The notes: a model not told the origin generated them from the sequence alone. Positions 42,661-51,692 are shown, counted from the stretch's first letter. The stretch is DNA of 64,000 nt from Pseudoflavonifractor phocaeensis (GCF_021531815.1 NZ_JADYUM010000002.1:1-64000), one strand, 5' to 3'. Numbers and translations: made by a program.

Positions 42661-42689
42661 AGTATAGCATACTTTGTCCCAAAGAGCAA
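42661..42689 (-). promoter_or_regulatory. Promoter of mnmA
   Basis: On the minus strand TTGCTC, 17-bp spacer, extended -10 TGC-TATACT. Confidence 0.7.
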
Positions 42690-42793
42690 CCGGAAGGGGG
42701 AAAAACCCAAGGGAAGCGGCGAAATCCGTCCGGAATCAATACGAAAATAGGGGGACATAATATTGTGGCAGAAATTCTAGTCTACAAAAAAGA

Positions 42794-42809
42794 ACACAAT
42801 ATCTTGTGG
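42794..42809. promoter_or_regulatory. NrdR-box-like palindrome upstream of nrdD
   Basis: ACACAATATCTTGTGG matches the known NrdR consensus (ACAC-AATATATT-GTGT style dyad). It lies 10 bp before the -35 of nrdD. The 14-mer CACAATATCTTGTG recurs exactly before the second nrdD. A weaker AT-rich partner (ACATAATATTGTGG, 42755-42768) lies upstream. Confidence 0.75.
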
Positions 42810-42819
42810 AGATATACCA

Positions 42820-42848
42820 TAGACAAACCGCTTCCGGTGTGCTATACT
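42820..42848 (+). promoter_or_regulatory. Promoter of nrdD
   Basis: TAGACA (42820-42825), 17-bp spacer, extended -10 TGC-TATACT (42843-42848). Confidence 0.65.
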
Positions 42849-42919
42849 CAATCGTGACGTGTTCCGGCGGATTTTGCCGGTGAAAGATAAAGTGTACCCC
42901 GAAGGAAGGAGATCATGCA

Positions 42920-45046
42920 ATGAAGGTCATCAAACGAGACGGTACCATCGTGGATTACGACAGGAGCAAGATCGTCACCGCCATTGAAAAAGCAAACGCG
43001 GAGGTCCCCCAGGAGGACCGGCTGGCCCGGGACCGCATCGACGTCATCATCGACCGCATCGAGGGGATGAAGCGCCCCCGGATGCTGGTGGAGGACATCC
43101 AGGACCTGGTGGAGCAGGGACTGGTGGCGGAGAACAAGTTCCACCTGGCCAAGACCTATATCATCTACCGCTATAACCGGGCCCTGGTCCGGAAGGCCAA
43201 CACCACCGACGAGTCCATTCTTTCCCTGCTGCGCAACGAGAACCAGGAGTTGGCAGAGGAGAATTCCAATAAGAACACCATGATTGCCGCCACCCAGCGG
43301 GACTACATCGCCGGCGAGGTGAGCCGGGACCTGACCCGGCGCATCCTCCTGCCCGAAAAGATCTCCAAGGCCCACGACGAAGGCACCATCCACTTCCACG
43401 ACGCCGACTATTTCGTCCAGCCCATCTTCAACTGCTGCCTCATCAACATCGGGGACATGCTGGACAACGGCACCGTCATGAACGGCAAGCTCATCGAGTC
43501 TCCCAAGAGTTTTCAGGTGGCCTGCACCGTCATGACTCAGATCATCGCCTGCGTGGCCTCCAACCAGTACGGCGGCCAGTCGGTGGACCTGCGCCACCTG
43601 GGCAAGTATCTGCGCCGGAGCAAGGAAAAATTCCGCAAGCACATCGCCTATGAATGTGCCGGCCAGGCTGACGAGGCCACGGTGGAGCGGCTGGTCAACG
43701 ACCGTCTGCGGGACGAGCTGAAATCCGGGGTCCAGACCATACAGTATCAGATCAATACCCTCATGACCACCAACGGCCAGTCTCCTTTCGTCACCCTGTT
43801 CCTCAATCTCCAGGAGGACGACCCCTACCTGGAGGAGAACGCCATGATCGTGGAGGAGGTGCTGCGCCAGCGGCTGGAGGGCATCAAGAACGAGAAGGGC
43901 GTCTATATCACCCCCGCCTTCCCCAAGCTGGTCTACGTTCTGGACGAGCACAACTGCCTCAAGGGCGGCAAGTACGACTATATCACCGAGCTGGCCGTCA
44001 AGTGCTCCGCTAAGCGGATGTATCCCGACTATATCTCCGCCAAGAAGATGCGGGAGAATTACGAGGGCAACGTGTTCTCCCCCATGGGCTGCCGCTCCTT
44101 CCTGGCTCCCTGGAAGGATGAGAACGGCAACTACAAGTTCGAGGGCCGCTTCAACCAGGGCGTGGTCTCCCTGAACCTGCCCCAGATCGGTATCCTGGCC
44201 CGGGGGGATGAGGAGAAGTTCTGGGAGATCCTGGAGGAGCGCCTCCAGCTGTGCTTCGAGGCCCTGATGTGCCGCCACAACGCCCTGAAAAACGTGAAGT
44301 CCGACTCCAGCCCCATCCACTGGCAGTACGGCGCCATCGCCCGCCTGCCCAAGGGCGCCCCCATCGAGCCCCTGCTCTACGGCGGCTACTCCTCCATCTC
44401 TCTGGGCTATATCGGCCTGTATGAGGTGACCAAGCTGATGAAGGGCTGCTCCCACACCCAGCCCGAGGGCGCTGAGTTCGCGCTGAAGGTGATGAACCGC
44501 CTGCGCAAGGCCTGCGACGACTGGAAGAAGGAAACCAACATCGGCTTCGCCCTCTACGGCACCCCCGCCGAGTCCCTGTGCTACCGCTTCGCCCGCATCG
44601 ATAAAGAGCGCTTCGGCACCATTCCCGACGTCACGGACAAGGGCTACTATACCAACTCCTACCATGTGGATGTGCGGGAGCATATCGACGCCTTTGAGAA
44701 GTTCACCTTCGAGAGCCAGTTCCAGAAGATCTCCACCGGCGGCTGCATCTCCTATGTGGAGATCCCCAACATGCGCAACAATCTGGAGGCGCTGAAAGAG
44801 GTGGTCCGGTTCATCTACGACAACATCCAGTACGCTGAGTTCAATACCAAGAGCGACTACTGCCAGGTGTGCGGGTTCGACGGAGAGATCATCATCAACG
44901 ATGACAACCAGTGGGAGTGCCCCGCCTGCCACAACAAGGACCGCTCCAAGATGAACGTCACCCGCCGTACCTGCGGCTACCTGGGCGAGAATTACTGGAA
45001 CGTGGGCAAGACCAAGGAGATCAAGTCCCGGGTGCTGCACCTGTGA
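42920..45046 (+). CDS. nrdD: Anaerobic (class III) ribonucleoside-triphosphate reductase
   Basis: A 708-residue glycyl radical enzyme reducing NTPs to dNTPs. An ATP-cone regulates activity at the N-terminus (MKVIKRDGTIVDYDRSKIVT); the catalytic barrel includes IIACVASNQYGGQS; a zinc site (CQVCGF ... CPAC) precedes the glycyl radical loop RTCGYLGENYW (Gly ~686). This is the NrdD1-like form that uses formate as reductant. ATG follows AAGGAAGGAGATCATGCA. Its activase nrdG lies two genes downstream, after a PLP enzyme. An NrdR box precedes the promoter. Confidence 0.96.
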   Translation: MKVIKRDGTIVDYDRSKIVTAIEKANAEVPQEDRLARDRIDVIIDRIEGMKRPRMLVEDIQDLVEQGLVAENKFHLAKTYIIYRYNRALVRKANTTDESILSLLRNENQELAEENSNKNTMIAATQRDYIAGEVSRDLTRRILLPEKISKAHDEGTIHFHDADYFVQPIFNCCLINIGDMLDNGTVMNGKLIESPKSFQVACTVMTQIIACVASNQYGGQSVDLRHLGKYLRRSKEKFRKHIAYECAGQADEATVERLVNDRLRDELKSGVQTIQYQINTLMTTNGQSPFVTLFLNLQEDDPYLEENAMIVEEVLRQRLEGIKNEKGVYITPAFPKLVYVLDEHNCLKGGKYDYITELAVKCSAKRMYPDYISAKKMRENYEGNVFSPMGCRSFLAPWKDENGNYKFEGRFNQGVVSLNLPQIGILARGDEEKFWEILEERLQLCFEALMCRHNALKNVKSDSSPIHWQYGAIARLPKGAPIEPLLYGGYSSISLGYIGLYEVTKLMKGCSHTQPEGAEFALKVMNRLRKACDDWKKETNIGFALYGTPAESLCYRFARIDKERFGTIPDVTDKGYYTNSYHVDVREHIDAFEKFTFESQFQKISTGGCISYVEIPNMRNNLEALKEVVRFIYDNIQYAEFNTKSDYCQVCGFDGEIIINDDNQWECPACHNKDRSKMNVTRRTCGYLGENYWNVGKTKEIKSRVLHL

Positions 45047-45091
45047 GCGCCTCCCGGGCTGTGATAAAATAGAATGTAAGGAGCTGAGACG

Positions 45092-46282
45092 ATGAAATAC
45101 GATTTTGAAACGGTACAGCCCCGCCGGCATGTGGGGTCCAAGAAATGGGATGAGATGGAGCAGTACGGCGTGGACAGTCCTGACGTGATCCCCTTCTCCG
45201 TGGCGGATATGGAGTTTGTGCAGATCCCCGAGGTGCTGGAGGGGCTGAAAAGCTACATGGAGCGGTACCCCCTGGGCTACGCCAATCCCACCCCGGAATA
45301 TAAGGACGCCGTGTGCGGCTGGCAGAAATCCCAGCACGGCTGGGAGGTGAAGCCCGAAACGATTCTGTGCACGCCGGGCATCGTCAATGCCTTCCACGGC
45401 GCGGTCCAGACGTATACACAGCCCGGCGACGGCGTGCTGATGCTCAGCCCCACCTACTACCCTATGTACAACGCCGTCACGGCCAATGGCCGGGAACTGG
45501 TGGAGAGTTTCTTGGTCCGCAAGGGCAGCCGCTATGAGATCGACTTTGCCGATTTTGAGGCCAAGGCCGCCCGTCCCAATGTGAAGCTGATGATCCTGTG
45601 CAACCCCCAGAATCCCACGGGCCGGGTGTTTACCGAGGAAGAGTTGACCAAGATCGGCAATATCTGCCTGGAGCACGGTATTTTCGTCTGCTCCGACGAG
45701 ATTCACGGCGATATTATCATGCCCGGTTACCATCATATCCCCTTCGCTTCTCTCAATGATGCCTTTGCCAAGAACTGTATGGTGTGTGTGGCCGCCACCA
45801 AGACCTTCAATCTGGCGGGCCTCCAGACCTCGGCCATCATCATCCCCGACGAGGAGAGACGCAAGGCCTTCAAGGCCAACCAGATGAAGCTGGAGATCAA
45901 CCCCAAGTGCAACATTCTGGGCTATGAGGCCAGCCGGATCGTCTACACCCAGGGGCAGGAGTGGCACCGGCAGTGCATGGAAGTCATCATCCGCAACGCC
46001 AAGACGATCATCGATTTCTGCGCCAAGGAACTGCCGGAGATCTCCATCACCACGCTGGAGGGCACCTACCTGCTGTGGATGGACCTGAGCGCCTATGGCA
46101 TTGAATGCCGGGAACTGGCCGAGCTGCTGAAGAAGGAAGCCTGGCTGTTTATGGATGACGGCTACATCTTCGGCGAGGCGGGCGAGGGCTTCGAGCGCTG
46201 GAACCTGGCCTGCCCCACCCGCTACATCGAGGCGGCGCTGCCCCGGCTGAAAAAGACCCTGGAGGCTCACCGGAAGAGCTGA
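45092..46282 (+). CDS. PLP-dependent MalY/PatB-type C-S lyase / aminotransferase
   Basis: A 396-residue fold-type I PLP enzyme of the MalY/PatB group: MKYDFETVQPRRHVGSKKWD start, SVADMEFVQIPEV, NPQNPTGRVFTEEEL, and the PLP-lysine region AATKTFNLAGLQTSA. Such enzymes cleave cystathionine or cysteine conjugates. ATG follows GTAAGGAGCTGAGACG. It is placed between nrdD and nrdG on the same strand (45 bp after nrdD and 45 bp before nrdG), an unusual insertion into an anaerobic reductase operon. A link to sulfur supply is speculative. Confidence 0.88.
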   Translation: MKYDFETVQPRRHVGSKKWDEMEQYGVDSPDVIPFSVADMEFVQIPEVLEGLKSYMERYPLGYANPTPEYKDAVCGWQKSQHGWEVKPETILCTPGIVNAFHGAVQTYTQPGDGVLMLSPTYYPMYNAVTANGRELVESFLVRKGSRYEIDFADFEAKAARPNVKLMILCNPQNPTGRVFTEEELTKIGNICLEHGIFVCSDEIHGDIIMPGYHHIPFASLNDAFAKNCMVCVAATKTFNLAGLQTSAIIIPDEERRKAFKANQMKLEINPKCNILGYEASRIVYTQGQEWHRQCMEVIIRNAKTIIDFCAKELPEISITTLEGTYLLWMDLSAYGIECRELAELLKKEAWLFMDDGYIFGEAGEGFERWNLACPTRYIEAALPRLKKTLEAHRKS

Positions 46283-46327
46283 CCCCGGCGGAACATGGTC
46301 CCGCCGTACAAATGAGGAAGTGTTTCC

Positions 46328-46846
46328 ATGAATTACGCCGACATCCGGCCCATCGATGTGGCCAACGGCCCGGGGGTTCGGGTCTCCATCTTCGTCTCCG
46401 GCTGTACCCACCACTGCAAGGAGTGCTTCAACCCGGAGACCTGGGACTTTGACTACGGCCAACCCTTTGGAGAGGCGCAGATCCAGGAGATCTTGGGTCA
46501 CCTGTCCAAGTCCTATATCCATGGTCTGTCCATTCTGGGGGGAGAGCCATTTGAGCCCCAGAACCAGGGGGCAGTGCTGGAACTGGTCCGCCGGGTGCGG
46601 GAACGGTTCCCGGAGAAGGACGTCTGGTGCTACTCCGGTTACCTCTTTGAGGACTTGGCCGCCGGAAAGGTGGGGGCCCACAGCCGGACCTTGCTGGGCC
46701 TGCTGGACGTGTTGGTGGACGGCCCCTTTGTCCTGGAGCAGAAGGAACTGTCCCTCCGGTTCCGGGGATCGGCGAATCAGCGGCTCATCGACGTGCCCGC
46801 CTCATTGGGAGCGGGGCAGGTCCTGATTTGGGACAAACTGGAATAA
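46328..46846 (+). CDS. nrdG: Anaerobic ribonucleotide reductase activating protein
   Basis: A 172-residue radical SAM activase that creates the glycyl radical in NrdD. The cluster motif is CTHHCKECF (CxxxCxxC), followed by GGEPFEPQNQ. The compact length and RPIDVANGPGVRVSIFVSGC lead are typical of NrdG. It belongs to the nrdD-malY-nrdG unit, which ends in a strong hairpin. Confidence 0.94.
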   Translation: MNYADIRPIDVANGPGVRVSIFVSGCTHHCKECFNPETWDFDYGQPFGEAQIQEILGHLSKSYIHGLSILGGEPFEPQNQGAVLELVRRVRERFPEKDVWCYSGYLFEDLAAGKVGAHSRTLLGLLDVLVDGPFVLEQKELSLRFRGSANQRLIDVPASLGAGQVLIWDKLE

Positions 46847-46858
46847 CAATAGGAAAGA

Positions 46859-46893
46859 AAATCCCCTGACCTTCCGGAAGGTCAGGGGATTCT
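46859..46893 (+). terminator. Terminator after nrdG
   Basis: AATCCCCTGACCTTCC / GGAAGGTCAGGGGATT, 16-bp near-perfect inverted repeat followed by TCTTT. It may also serve the convergent ABC unit. Confidence 0.8.
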
Positions 46894-47499
46894 TTATGGC
46901 TCTTTTATTTCGCCCAAAAGCCGTAGGGGCGGTCCCTCCAGGTCCACCACCCGGTGGGCCAGGGAGAGAATATTGCTTTCGTGGCTGGTGAGAAGGACCG
47001 GGACGGGCAGCCGCTTCAGGCCCTCCATGATCCGGGCGGCCCGCTGGGGGTCCACTCCGGCGAAGGGCTCGTCCAGCAGGTAGAGGGCCCCGCCCAGAGC
47101 CAGGCACCGGGCCAGAGCCAGCCGGCGCTCCATGCCGCCGGACAGGGCGTCGGGGTAGGTATTTTCCTCCCCGGTGAGCTCAGTAAGGGCCAGCCACCCT
47201 TCCGCTTCCCTCCGGCGGTCCCGGGGCAGTACATCGGTCAGGTGCTGTTCCACCGTCCGCCAGGGCAGCAGCCGGTTTTCCTGGAAGAGGAAGGCGGTCT
47301 CCCCGGGGGAGACGCCGGTGATCCGGCCGGAGGCAGGGCGTTCCAACCCGGCCAGCAGCCGGAGCAGGGTAGTCTTGCCGCAGCCCGACGGCCCCCGGAG
47401 GACGGTGACCCCGGAGCCGGGGAGGGTGAGGGAGAAATCGGATAGGATCTCTTTTGGGCCGTACCGGAAGGAGACGTGGTCCAGACGAATCTCACTCAT
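46894..47499 (-). CDS. ABC transporter ATP-binding protein (SsuB/TauB-like)
   Basis: A 201-residue nucleotide-binding subunit: Walker [11 protein letters not shown]-loop [11 protein letters not shown], signature [15 protein letters not shown], Walker [13 protein letters not shown]-loop LTSHESN. Slightly short for the family. It overlaps the permease gene by 8 nt and completes a substrate-binding/permease/ATPase importer of the nitrate-sulfonate-pyrimidine type. Substrate unknown. Confidence 0.9.
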   Translation of the reverse strand: MSEIRLDHVSFRYGPKEILSDFSLTLPGSGVTVLRGPSGCGKTTLLRLLAGLERPASGRITGVSPGETAFLFQENRLLPWRTVEQHLTDVLPRDRRREAEGWLALTELTGEENTYPDALSGGMERRLALARCLALGGALYLLDEPFAGVDPQRAARIMEGLKRLPVPVLLTSHESNILSLAHRVVDLEGPPLRLLGEIKEP

Positions 47500-48277
47500 G
47501 GCTGACCCCTCCTTTCCGGGAACGAAGCAGGGTGCGCAGCAGCCGTTCCAGCACCAGAGACAGGGCGACCACCACCACCGTCCAGGCGAACAGGTCGGGA
47601 ACCTCCAGATAGAGCTTGGCATTGTAGATCTGCGTGCCGACGGAGGGGCGGGGCAGGCACAGGACCTCGGCCGCTACGCCGGATTTCCAGGCCAGCCCCA
47701 TGGCGGTGGTGACCGCGGAGAGGAAATAGGGCCGCAGGGAGGGCAGGTAGATCAGTTTGACGGTTTGGAAGGCGGAGAACCGGTAAGCGCGGGCCATCTC
47801 CAACAGCTGGGGGTCGGTCTCGCCCAGGCCCCTGGAGAGGTTGCCCCATATCACAGGCAGGACCATGAGCGCGGAGATCACCACGGGGACCCGGTCCCGG
47901 CCGGTCCACAGCAGGATCAGCAGAATGAAGGAGACCACCGGAGTGGCCCGGATGACCCGGATGGCGGGGGAGAGCAGGCGGTCCGCCCAGTGGGAGAGAA
48001 AGGTGAGGGCGGCCAGCAGCCCGCCCAGCGCTGTGCCCAACACCATGCCGGCCAGGATGCGGCCCAGGGTGGCCAGGACAGTCCCCCAAAAAGCAGGGGT
48101 GCCGGCCAGCCGGACCAGGGCGGACAGGACCGTGGCGGGATAGGGGAGGAGCAGCTCGTTGCCCCGGCCCCGGACATGGAGGTCCACCAGAAAGGCGCAA
48201 AGCTGCCAAGCCCCCAGCCAGAAGGCCGGGGGCAGCAGGGCAGAGATCAGTTTTTTTCCAGTTTTACGCCACTCCAT
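47492..48277 (-). CDS. ABC transporter permease (SsuC-like)
   Basis: A 261-residue protein with about six helices and the permease EAA-type loop ([20 protein letters not shown]). The start ATG at 48277 lies within the end of the binding-protein gene (stop 48264), so coupling replaces a clear ribosome site. The C-terminal part has [20 protein letters not shown], characteristic of the BPD_transp_1 nitrate/sulfonate group. Confidence 0.88.
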   Translation of the reverse strand: MEWRKTGKKLISALLPPAFWLGAWQLCAFLVDLHVRGRGNELLLPYPATVLSALVRLAGTPAFWGTVLATLGRILAGMVLGTALGGLLAALTFLSHWADRLLSPAIRVIRATPVVSFILLILLWTGRDRVPVVISALMVLPVIWGNLSRGLGETDPQLLEMARAYRFSAFQTVKLIYLPSLRPYFLSAVTTAMGLAWKSGVAAEVLCLPRPSVGTQIYNAKLYLEVPDLFAWTVVVVALSLVLERLLRTLLRSRKGGVSHE

Positions 48278-49337
48278 AGTAGAAGGAATCGTAGGGCATG
48301 GCACCGCCGATGGAGGCGGGATCAGCCTGGAACAGGACCTGGTAATAGCCCTCCAGGGTCTCCTTCATCTCCGGGCCGGTGAGGAAGGTCAGGTTGCACT
48401 GGGGAATGGCCTTGGCGGCGATCTGTTCGTTGGCGGTGATGCCGTACTTGGCCACCAGGGCGGCGGCGTCCGCGCTGTTGTTTTCGTCGGACATGAAGGA
48501 GATGGAGTCGCCGTACAGATCCACAAAGGCGTCCACCAGTTCGGGATTCTCCTCAATAAAGCCGGTGCGGGCGACAACACAGCCCATGGGCAGGGCACCC
48601 TGGTCCAGCTTGTCCCATTCATCGGACAGGGAGAGGGCTTCCCGGACGCCGCTGTCCTTCATCAGCAGGGCGGTGGCGGCGGGGACGGGGAGCATGCAGA
48701 TGCCGGCGTCGGAGGAGGCGATCTGAGCGGTGATCTCCTGGGGGGTCATCCACTGGATGTCCACCTGGTCGGGCTCCACACCGTTCTCCCGCAGCAGGTG
48801 GTTGAGGATATACTCGGGGTTGGCACCCTTGGCGGTGGAGGGGGCGTAGAGGGTCTTGCCCTTCAGATCGGCCATGGACTGGACGGTGTCGCCCTTCTCC
48901 AGAATATAGAGGACGCCCAGGGTGTTGACGGCCAGCACCTGGATGCCGCCGTCGGTCTTGGCCACCAGGTTGGCGGCCACGTTGGTGGCGATGGCGGCGA
49001 TGTCCGCGTCACCGTTGACCAGGGCGTTGGTCACCTCCGTGTTTTCGGTGGCCACGGTGGTGTTCAGAACGAAGGGGGCGTCGGCGGGGGCGCTGTCTGC
49101 GCTGTAGCCGTCGATCAAGTAAGCGGCGCCCACGCCGGTGGGTCCGCTGAGGACCATGAAGTTGACCTCGGCGGGCAGGGCGGCGTCGCCAGGGACGCTG
49201 GACGAGGCGCTGCCGGACGCGGAGGAGGAGACGGCGGCGGAGCTGGAGGAGCCGGAACCGGAGGACTTGGGGCCGCAGCCGGCCAGGGCGGAGAACACCA
49301 TGGCGGCGGCCAGGAGCAGAGACAGTTTCTTTTTCAT
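48264..49337 (-). CDS. ABC transporter substrate-binding lipoprotein (NMT1/SsuA-like)
   Basis: A 357-residue lipoprotein: signal MKKKLSLLLAAAMVFSALAG with lipobox LAGC (Cys 21), a Ser-rich linker (~24-50), and a type-II binding fold with TGVGAAYLIDGY, ALVNGDADIAAIATNVAANL and DLKGKTLYAPSTAKGANPEY. Relatives bind sulfonates, nitrate or thiamine precursors. ATG follows AAAGGATGACTGTATC. First gene of the importer; the divergent-looking Crp/Fnr gene upstream is on the same strand and may control it. Confidence 0.88.
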   Translation of the reverse strand: MKKKLSLLLAAAMVFSALAGCGPKSSGSGSSSSAAVSSSASGSASSSVPGDAALPAEVNFMVLSGPTGVGAAYLIDGYSADSAPADAPFVLNTTVATENTEVTNALVNGDADIAAIATNVAANLVAKTDGGIQVLAVNTLGVLYILEKGDTVQSMADLKGKTLYAPSTAKGANPEYILNHLLRENGVEPDQVDIQWMTPQEITAQIASSDAGICMLPVPAATALLMKDSGVREALSLSDEWDKLDQGALPMGCVVARTGFIEENPELVDAFVDLYGDSISFMSDENNSADAAALVAKYGITANEQIAAKAIPQCNLTFLTGPEMKETLEGYYQVLFQADPASIGGAMPYDSFYYGVA

Positions 49338-49431
49338 GATACAGTCATCCTTTCATATGATGTGTACGAAGCGTGAGTACCTTGCCCTGCATAATATAGG
49401 TTTCAGGCTCCATAGGCCGGTAAACCCAAAT

Positions 49432-50085
49432 TTACAGAGCGCCTTCCAGAGCGGATAGATTTGGAATGGTGATGGTCTTTCCCTGGCGGAAAATCAGCCC
49501 GCCGTGTTCCAACTCCTCAAAGGCGCGGTAGAGGGAGGCACGGCTGATGCCCAGGCGGCGGGCCAGGTCGGTGGCGGAGCAGGTGAGGCTGCCGTTTTGG
49601 CTGTTGGCCAGCAGATACCGGGCCAGCCGGCCCTCGGCGCTGGATTGGGCCAGGGACTGGAGCCGTCCGGAGAGAAAGCGGATACGGCCGGTGAGATAGT
49701 GGAGGTAATTCTTGCGGATCAGGGGCTGTTCTCCCAGCAGGCGGTCCACCAGGGACTGGTCCAGCAGGAGGCAGCGGCTGGAGCGTCTGGCGGTGATGGT
49801 GGTGGCATATTCCGGGGCGTCGCTGTACAGGGCGGCGGCCCCAAAAAGCTCCCCAGGCTCCAAAACGCTCACCGCCAGGGTGCCCTTGGTTACTTGGAGC
49901 TGTCCTGTCAGAAGCACACCCAGACAGCGGCGGAACTCTCTGGGACTGTATACCACCTGCCCGGCGGGGAACTGGACCAGCTCCGCCCCCTCCGCCTGGA
50001 TGATCTGTTCCAAAAAAGCTTCGTTTACGCCCCGCAGCAGCGGGCATCGGCCCAACAGCGTCTGTTCCTCCCCGGTCAGAGGCAC
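49432..50085 (-). CDS. Crp/Fnr-family transcriptional regulator
   Basis: A 217-residue regulator: N-terminal cyclic-nucleotide-binding-like beta roll (~15-115: FPAGQVVYSPREFRRCLGVL, GELFGAAALYSD), dimer helix, and C-terminal HTH (ATDLARRLGISRASLYRAFE). No conserved cysteine cluster like Fnr is visible in the N-terminus (one Cys in RCPLLRG and few others), so an iron-sulfur sensor is unlikely. GTG 50085 is 8 nt after GGGAAGG; a TTG at 50121 would overlap the operator. It is followed 94 bp later by the ABC importer on the same strand. Confidence 0.85.
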   Translation of the reverse strand: MPLTGEEQTLLGRCPLLRGVNEAFLEQIIQAEGAELVQFPAGQVVYSPREFRRCLGVLLTGQLQVTKGTLAVSVLEPGELFGAAALYSDAPEYATTITARRSSRCLLLDQSLVDRLLGEQPLIRKNYLHYLTGRIRFLSGRLQSLAQSSAEGRLARYLLANSQNGSLTCSATDLARRLGISRASLYRAFEELEHGGLIFRQGKTITIPNLSALEGAL

Positions 50086-50104
50086 TTGAAACACCTTCCC
50101 TACA

Positions 50105-50120
50105 TGTCTTATTTGAGACA
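50105..50120. promoter_or_regulatory. Crp/Fnr-type operator candidate
   Basis: TGTCTTATTTGAGACA is a 5-N6-5 dyad (TGTCT-N6-AGACA) immediately downstream of the crp-type gene's -10 element, at about +1 to +20. This suggests repression of the regulator by itself. Confidence 0.6.
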
Positions 50121-50126
50121 AAAAGG

Positions 50127-50155
50127 ATTATATAGGAGACGGGGCAAAAAGTCAA
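50127..50155 (-). promoter_or_regulatory. SigA-type promoter of the Crp/Fnr gene
   Basis: On the minus strand TTGACT (50155-50150), 17-bp spacer, TATAAT (50132-50127). The -35 lies in the terminator of the upstream fumarase unit. Confidence 0.85.
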
Positions 50156-50184
50156 CCCCGGCTGTGGGAACAGCCGGGGTTGAC
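50146..50184 (-). terminator. Terminator of the fumarase unit
   Basis: GTCAACCCCGGCTGT / ACAGCCGGGGTTGAC perfect 15-bp stem with 4-nt loop, followed on the minus strand by TTTTT. Confidence 0.85.
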
Positions 50185-50220
50185 GGGGGAACTGTATTGG
50201 ATTGGTGGATCAGGCGCGGG

Positions 50221-50775
50221 TCACAGGCTGGACAGATAGGCGGCGGGGCCGGACTGGTACAGGTCGCCCCCGTGGGCGTCCAGAATGACGGTCAGGGGGA
50301 AGTCCTCCACCTCCAGCCGCCGCACCGCCTCGCAGCCCAGGTCCTCCCAGCAGATGACCTCCAGCTCCTTTACGCTGGCGGCCATCAGGGCCCCAGCACC
50401 CCCCAGGGCGGCCAGGTAGACGGCTCCGTTGCGCACTACGGCCTCCTTGACGGCCTGATTCCGGGCGCCCTTGCCGATCATAATAGCCTGACCCAGGTCC
50501 AGCAGCCGGGGGGAGTAGGCGTCCATCCGCCCGCTGGTGGTGGGGCCGGCGGAGCCGATGACCTGACCGGGCCGCTCCGGGGTGGGGCCCACGTAGTAGA
50601 CGGCGGACCCCTCCACGGGGAAGGGCAGGGGTTGGCCAGCGTCCAGCAATTCCATCATCCGTTTGTGGGCCGCGTCCCGGGCGGTGTACACCGTACCCGA
50701 CAGCAGCACCGTGTCTCCGGCCTTCAGGGGGGCCAGCATCTCCTTTGTCACAGGGGTGGTCAGTTTGTATTGCAT
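50221..50775 (-). CDS. fumB: Fumarate hydratase class I, beta subunit (C-terminal domain)
   Basis: A 184-residue subunit of the two-component Fe-S hydro-lyase: KAGDTVLLSGTVYTARDAAH, YYVGPTPERPGQVIGSAGPT, TSGRMDAYSP and GKGARNQAVKEAV are typical of the beta chain of class I fumarase / L-tartrate dehydratase. ATG 50775 follows GGAGGGG. It starts 12 bp after the alpha subunit. Tartrate dehydratase is the main alternative. Confidence 0.88.
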   Translation of the reverse strand: MQYKLTTPVTKEMLAPLKAGDTVLLSGTVYTARDAAHKRMMELLDAGQPLPFPVEGSAVYYVGPTPERPGQVIGSAGPTTSGRMDAYSPRLLDLGQAIMIGKGARNQAVKEAVVRNGAVYLAALGGAGALMAASVKELEVICWEDLGCEAVRRLEVEDFPLTVILDAHGGDLYQSGPAAYLSSL

Positions 50776-50787
50776 CAAAACCCCTCC

Positions 50788-51627
50788 TTACAGTTCGGCT
50801 GCGGCCCGGCGGGTCACATGGCAGCTGACGTTGACGGCTACGGGCAGGCCTGCCACGTGGGTGGGAGCGGCCTCGATGGACAGCCCCAGGCAGGTGGTCT
50901 GCCCGCCGAAGCCCTGGGGGCCGATGCCCAGGCGGTTGATCTCCTCCAGCAGCTCCCGCTCCAGGTCAGCGTAGAAGGGATCGGGGTTGGGCTGGTCAAT
51001 GGGCCGCAGCAGGGCGTGCTTGGCCAGATAGGCCACCTTGTCGAAGGAGCCGCCCACGCCGATGCCCAGGACGATGGGAGGACAGGGGTTGGGCCCGGCT
51101 AGGCGCACCGTCTCCAGTACGAAGTTTTTCACGCCCTCCACCCCGTCGGCGGGCTTGAGCATCCCCAGGCGGCTCATGTTCTCGCTGCCGAAGCCCTTTG
51201 GGGCTACAGTGACGGTGCAGCCGTCCCCGGGGACCAGCCGCAGGGTGATGGCGGCGGGGGTGTTGTCCCCGGTGTTCACCCGGCGCAGGGGATCGCCCAC
51301 GATGGACTTGCGGAGGTAGCCCTCCCCGTAGCCCCGGCGGACCCCTTCGTGGATGGCCTCCTCAAAATTCCCCTCGATGTGGACCTCCTGGCCCAGCTCC
51401 ACAAAGACGCAGGCCATCCCTGTGTCTTGACAGACGGGCAGGCCTTTTTCTTCCGCCAGCTCCATGTTGTCCCACAGCAGGTCCAGAGTCTCTTGGGCCA
51501 GGGGCCAGGGCTCGGCCTTCCGGTCCCGGTCCAGGGCGGCCACGATGTCCTTGGGCAGCTTGGTGTTGGCCTGGATGCACAGCCGGGCCACCGTGTCGGT
51601 GAGCGCGGCGGCGGTAATGGTTCTCAT
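50788..51627 (-). CDS. fumA: Fumarate hydratase class I, alpha subunit
   Basis: A 279-residue Fe-S subunit with LPVCQDTGMACVFVELG (a cluster cysteine), VGDPLRRVNTGDNTPAAI, GFGSENMSRLGML, and NPCPPIVLGIGVGGSFDKVA plus GPQGFGGQTTCLGL providing further cysteines. Together with the beta subunit it interconverts fumarate and malate, an oxygen-sensitive enzyme fitting an anaerobe. ATG follows AGAGAGGGAGTCGCTGTT. Confidence 0.9.
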   Translation of the reverse strand: MRTITAAALTDTVARLCIQANTKLPKDIVAALDRDRKAEPWPLAQETLDLLWDNMELAEEKGLPVCQDTGMACVFVELGQEVHIEGNFEEAIHEGVRRGYGEGYLRKSIVGDPLRRVNTGDNTPAAITLRLVPGDGCTVTVAPKGFGSENMSRLGMLKPADGVEGVKNFVLETVRLAGPNPCPPIVLGIGVGGSFDKVAYLAKHALLRPIDQPNPDPFYADLERELLEEINRLGIGPQGFGGQTTCLGLSIEAAPTHVAGLPVAVNVSCHVTRRAAAEL

Positions 51628-51663
51628 AACAGCGACTCCCTCTCTTTGACAGGTTGTGGGTCC

Positions 51664-51692
51664 ATTTTACCATGGGCCGGACCTGGTTTCAA
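51664..51692 (-). promoter_or_regulatory. Promoter of the fumarase genes
   Basis: On the minus strand TTGAAA, 17-bp spacer, TGG-TAAAAT. Confidence 0.65.

Noticed and set aside
42848-46681. Very long open frame on the minus strand opposite nrdD, malY and nrdG
   Set aside because: Composition is Leu/Gly/His/Val-rich shadow sequence, no family motifs or ribosome site, and it spans three well-supported genes on the other strand. High-GC third positions keep such frames open.
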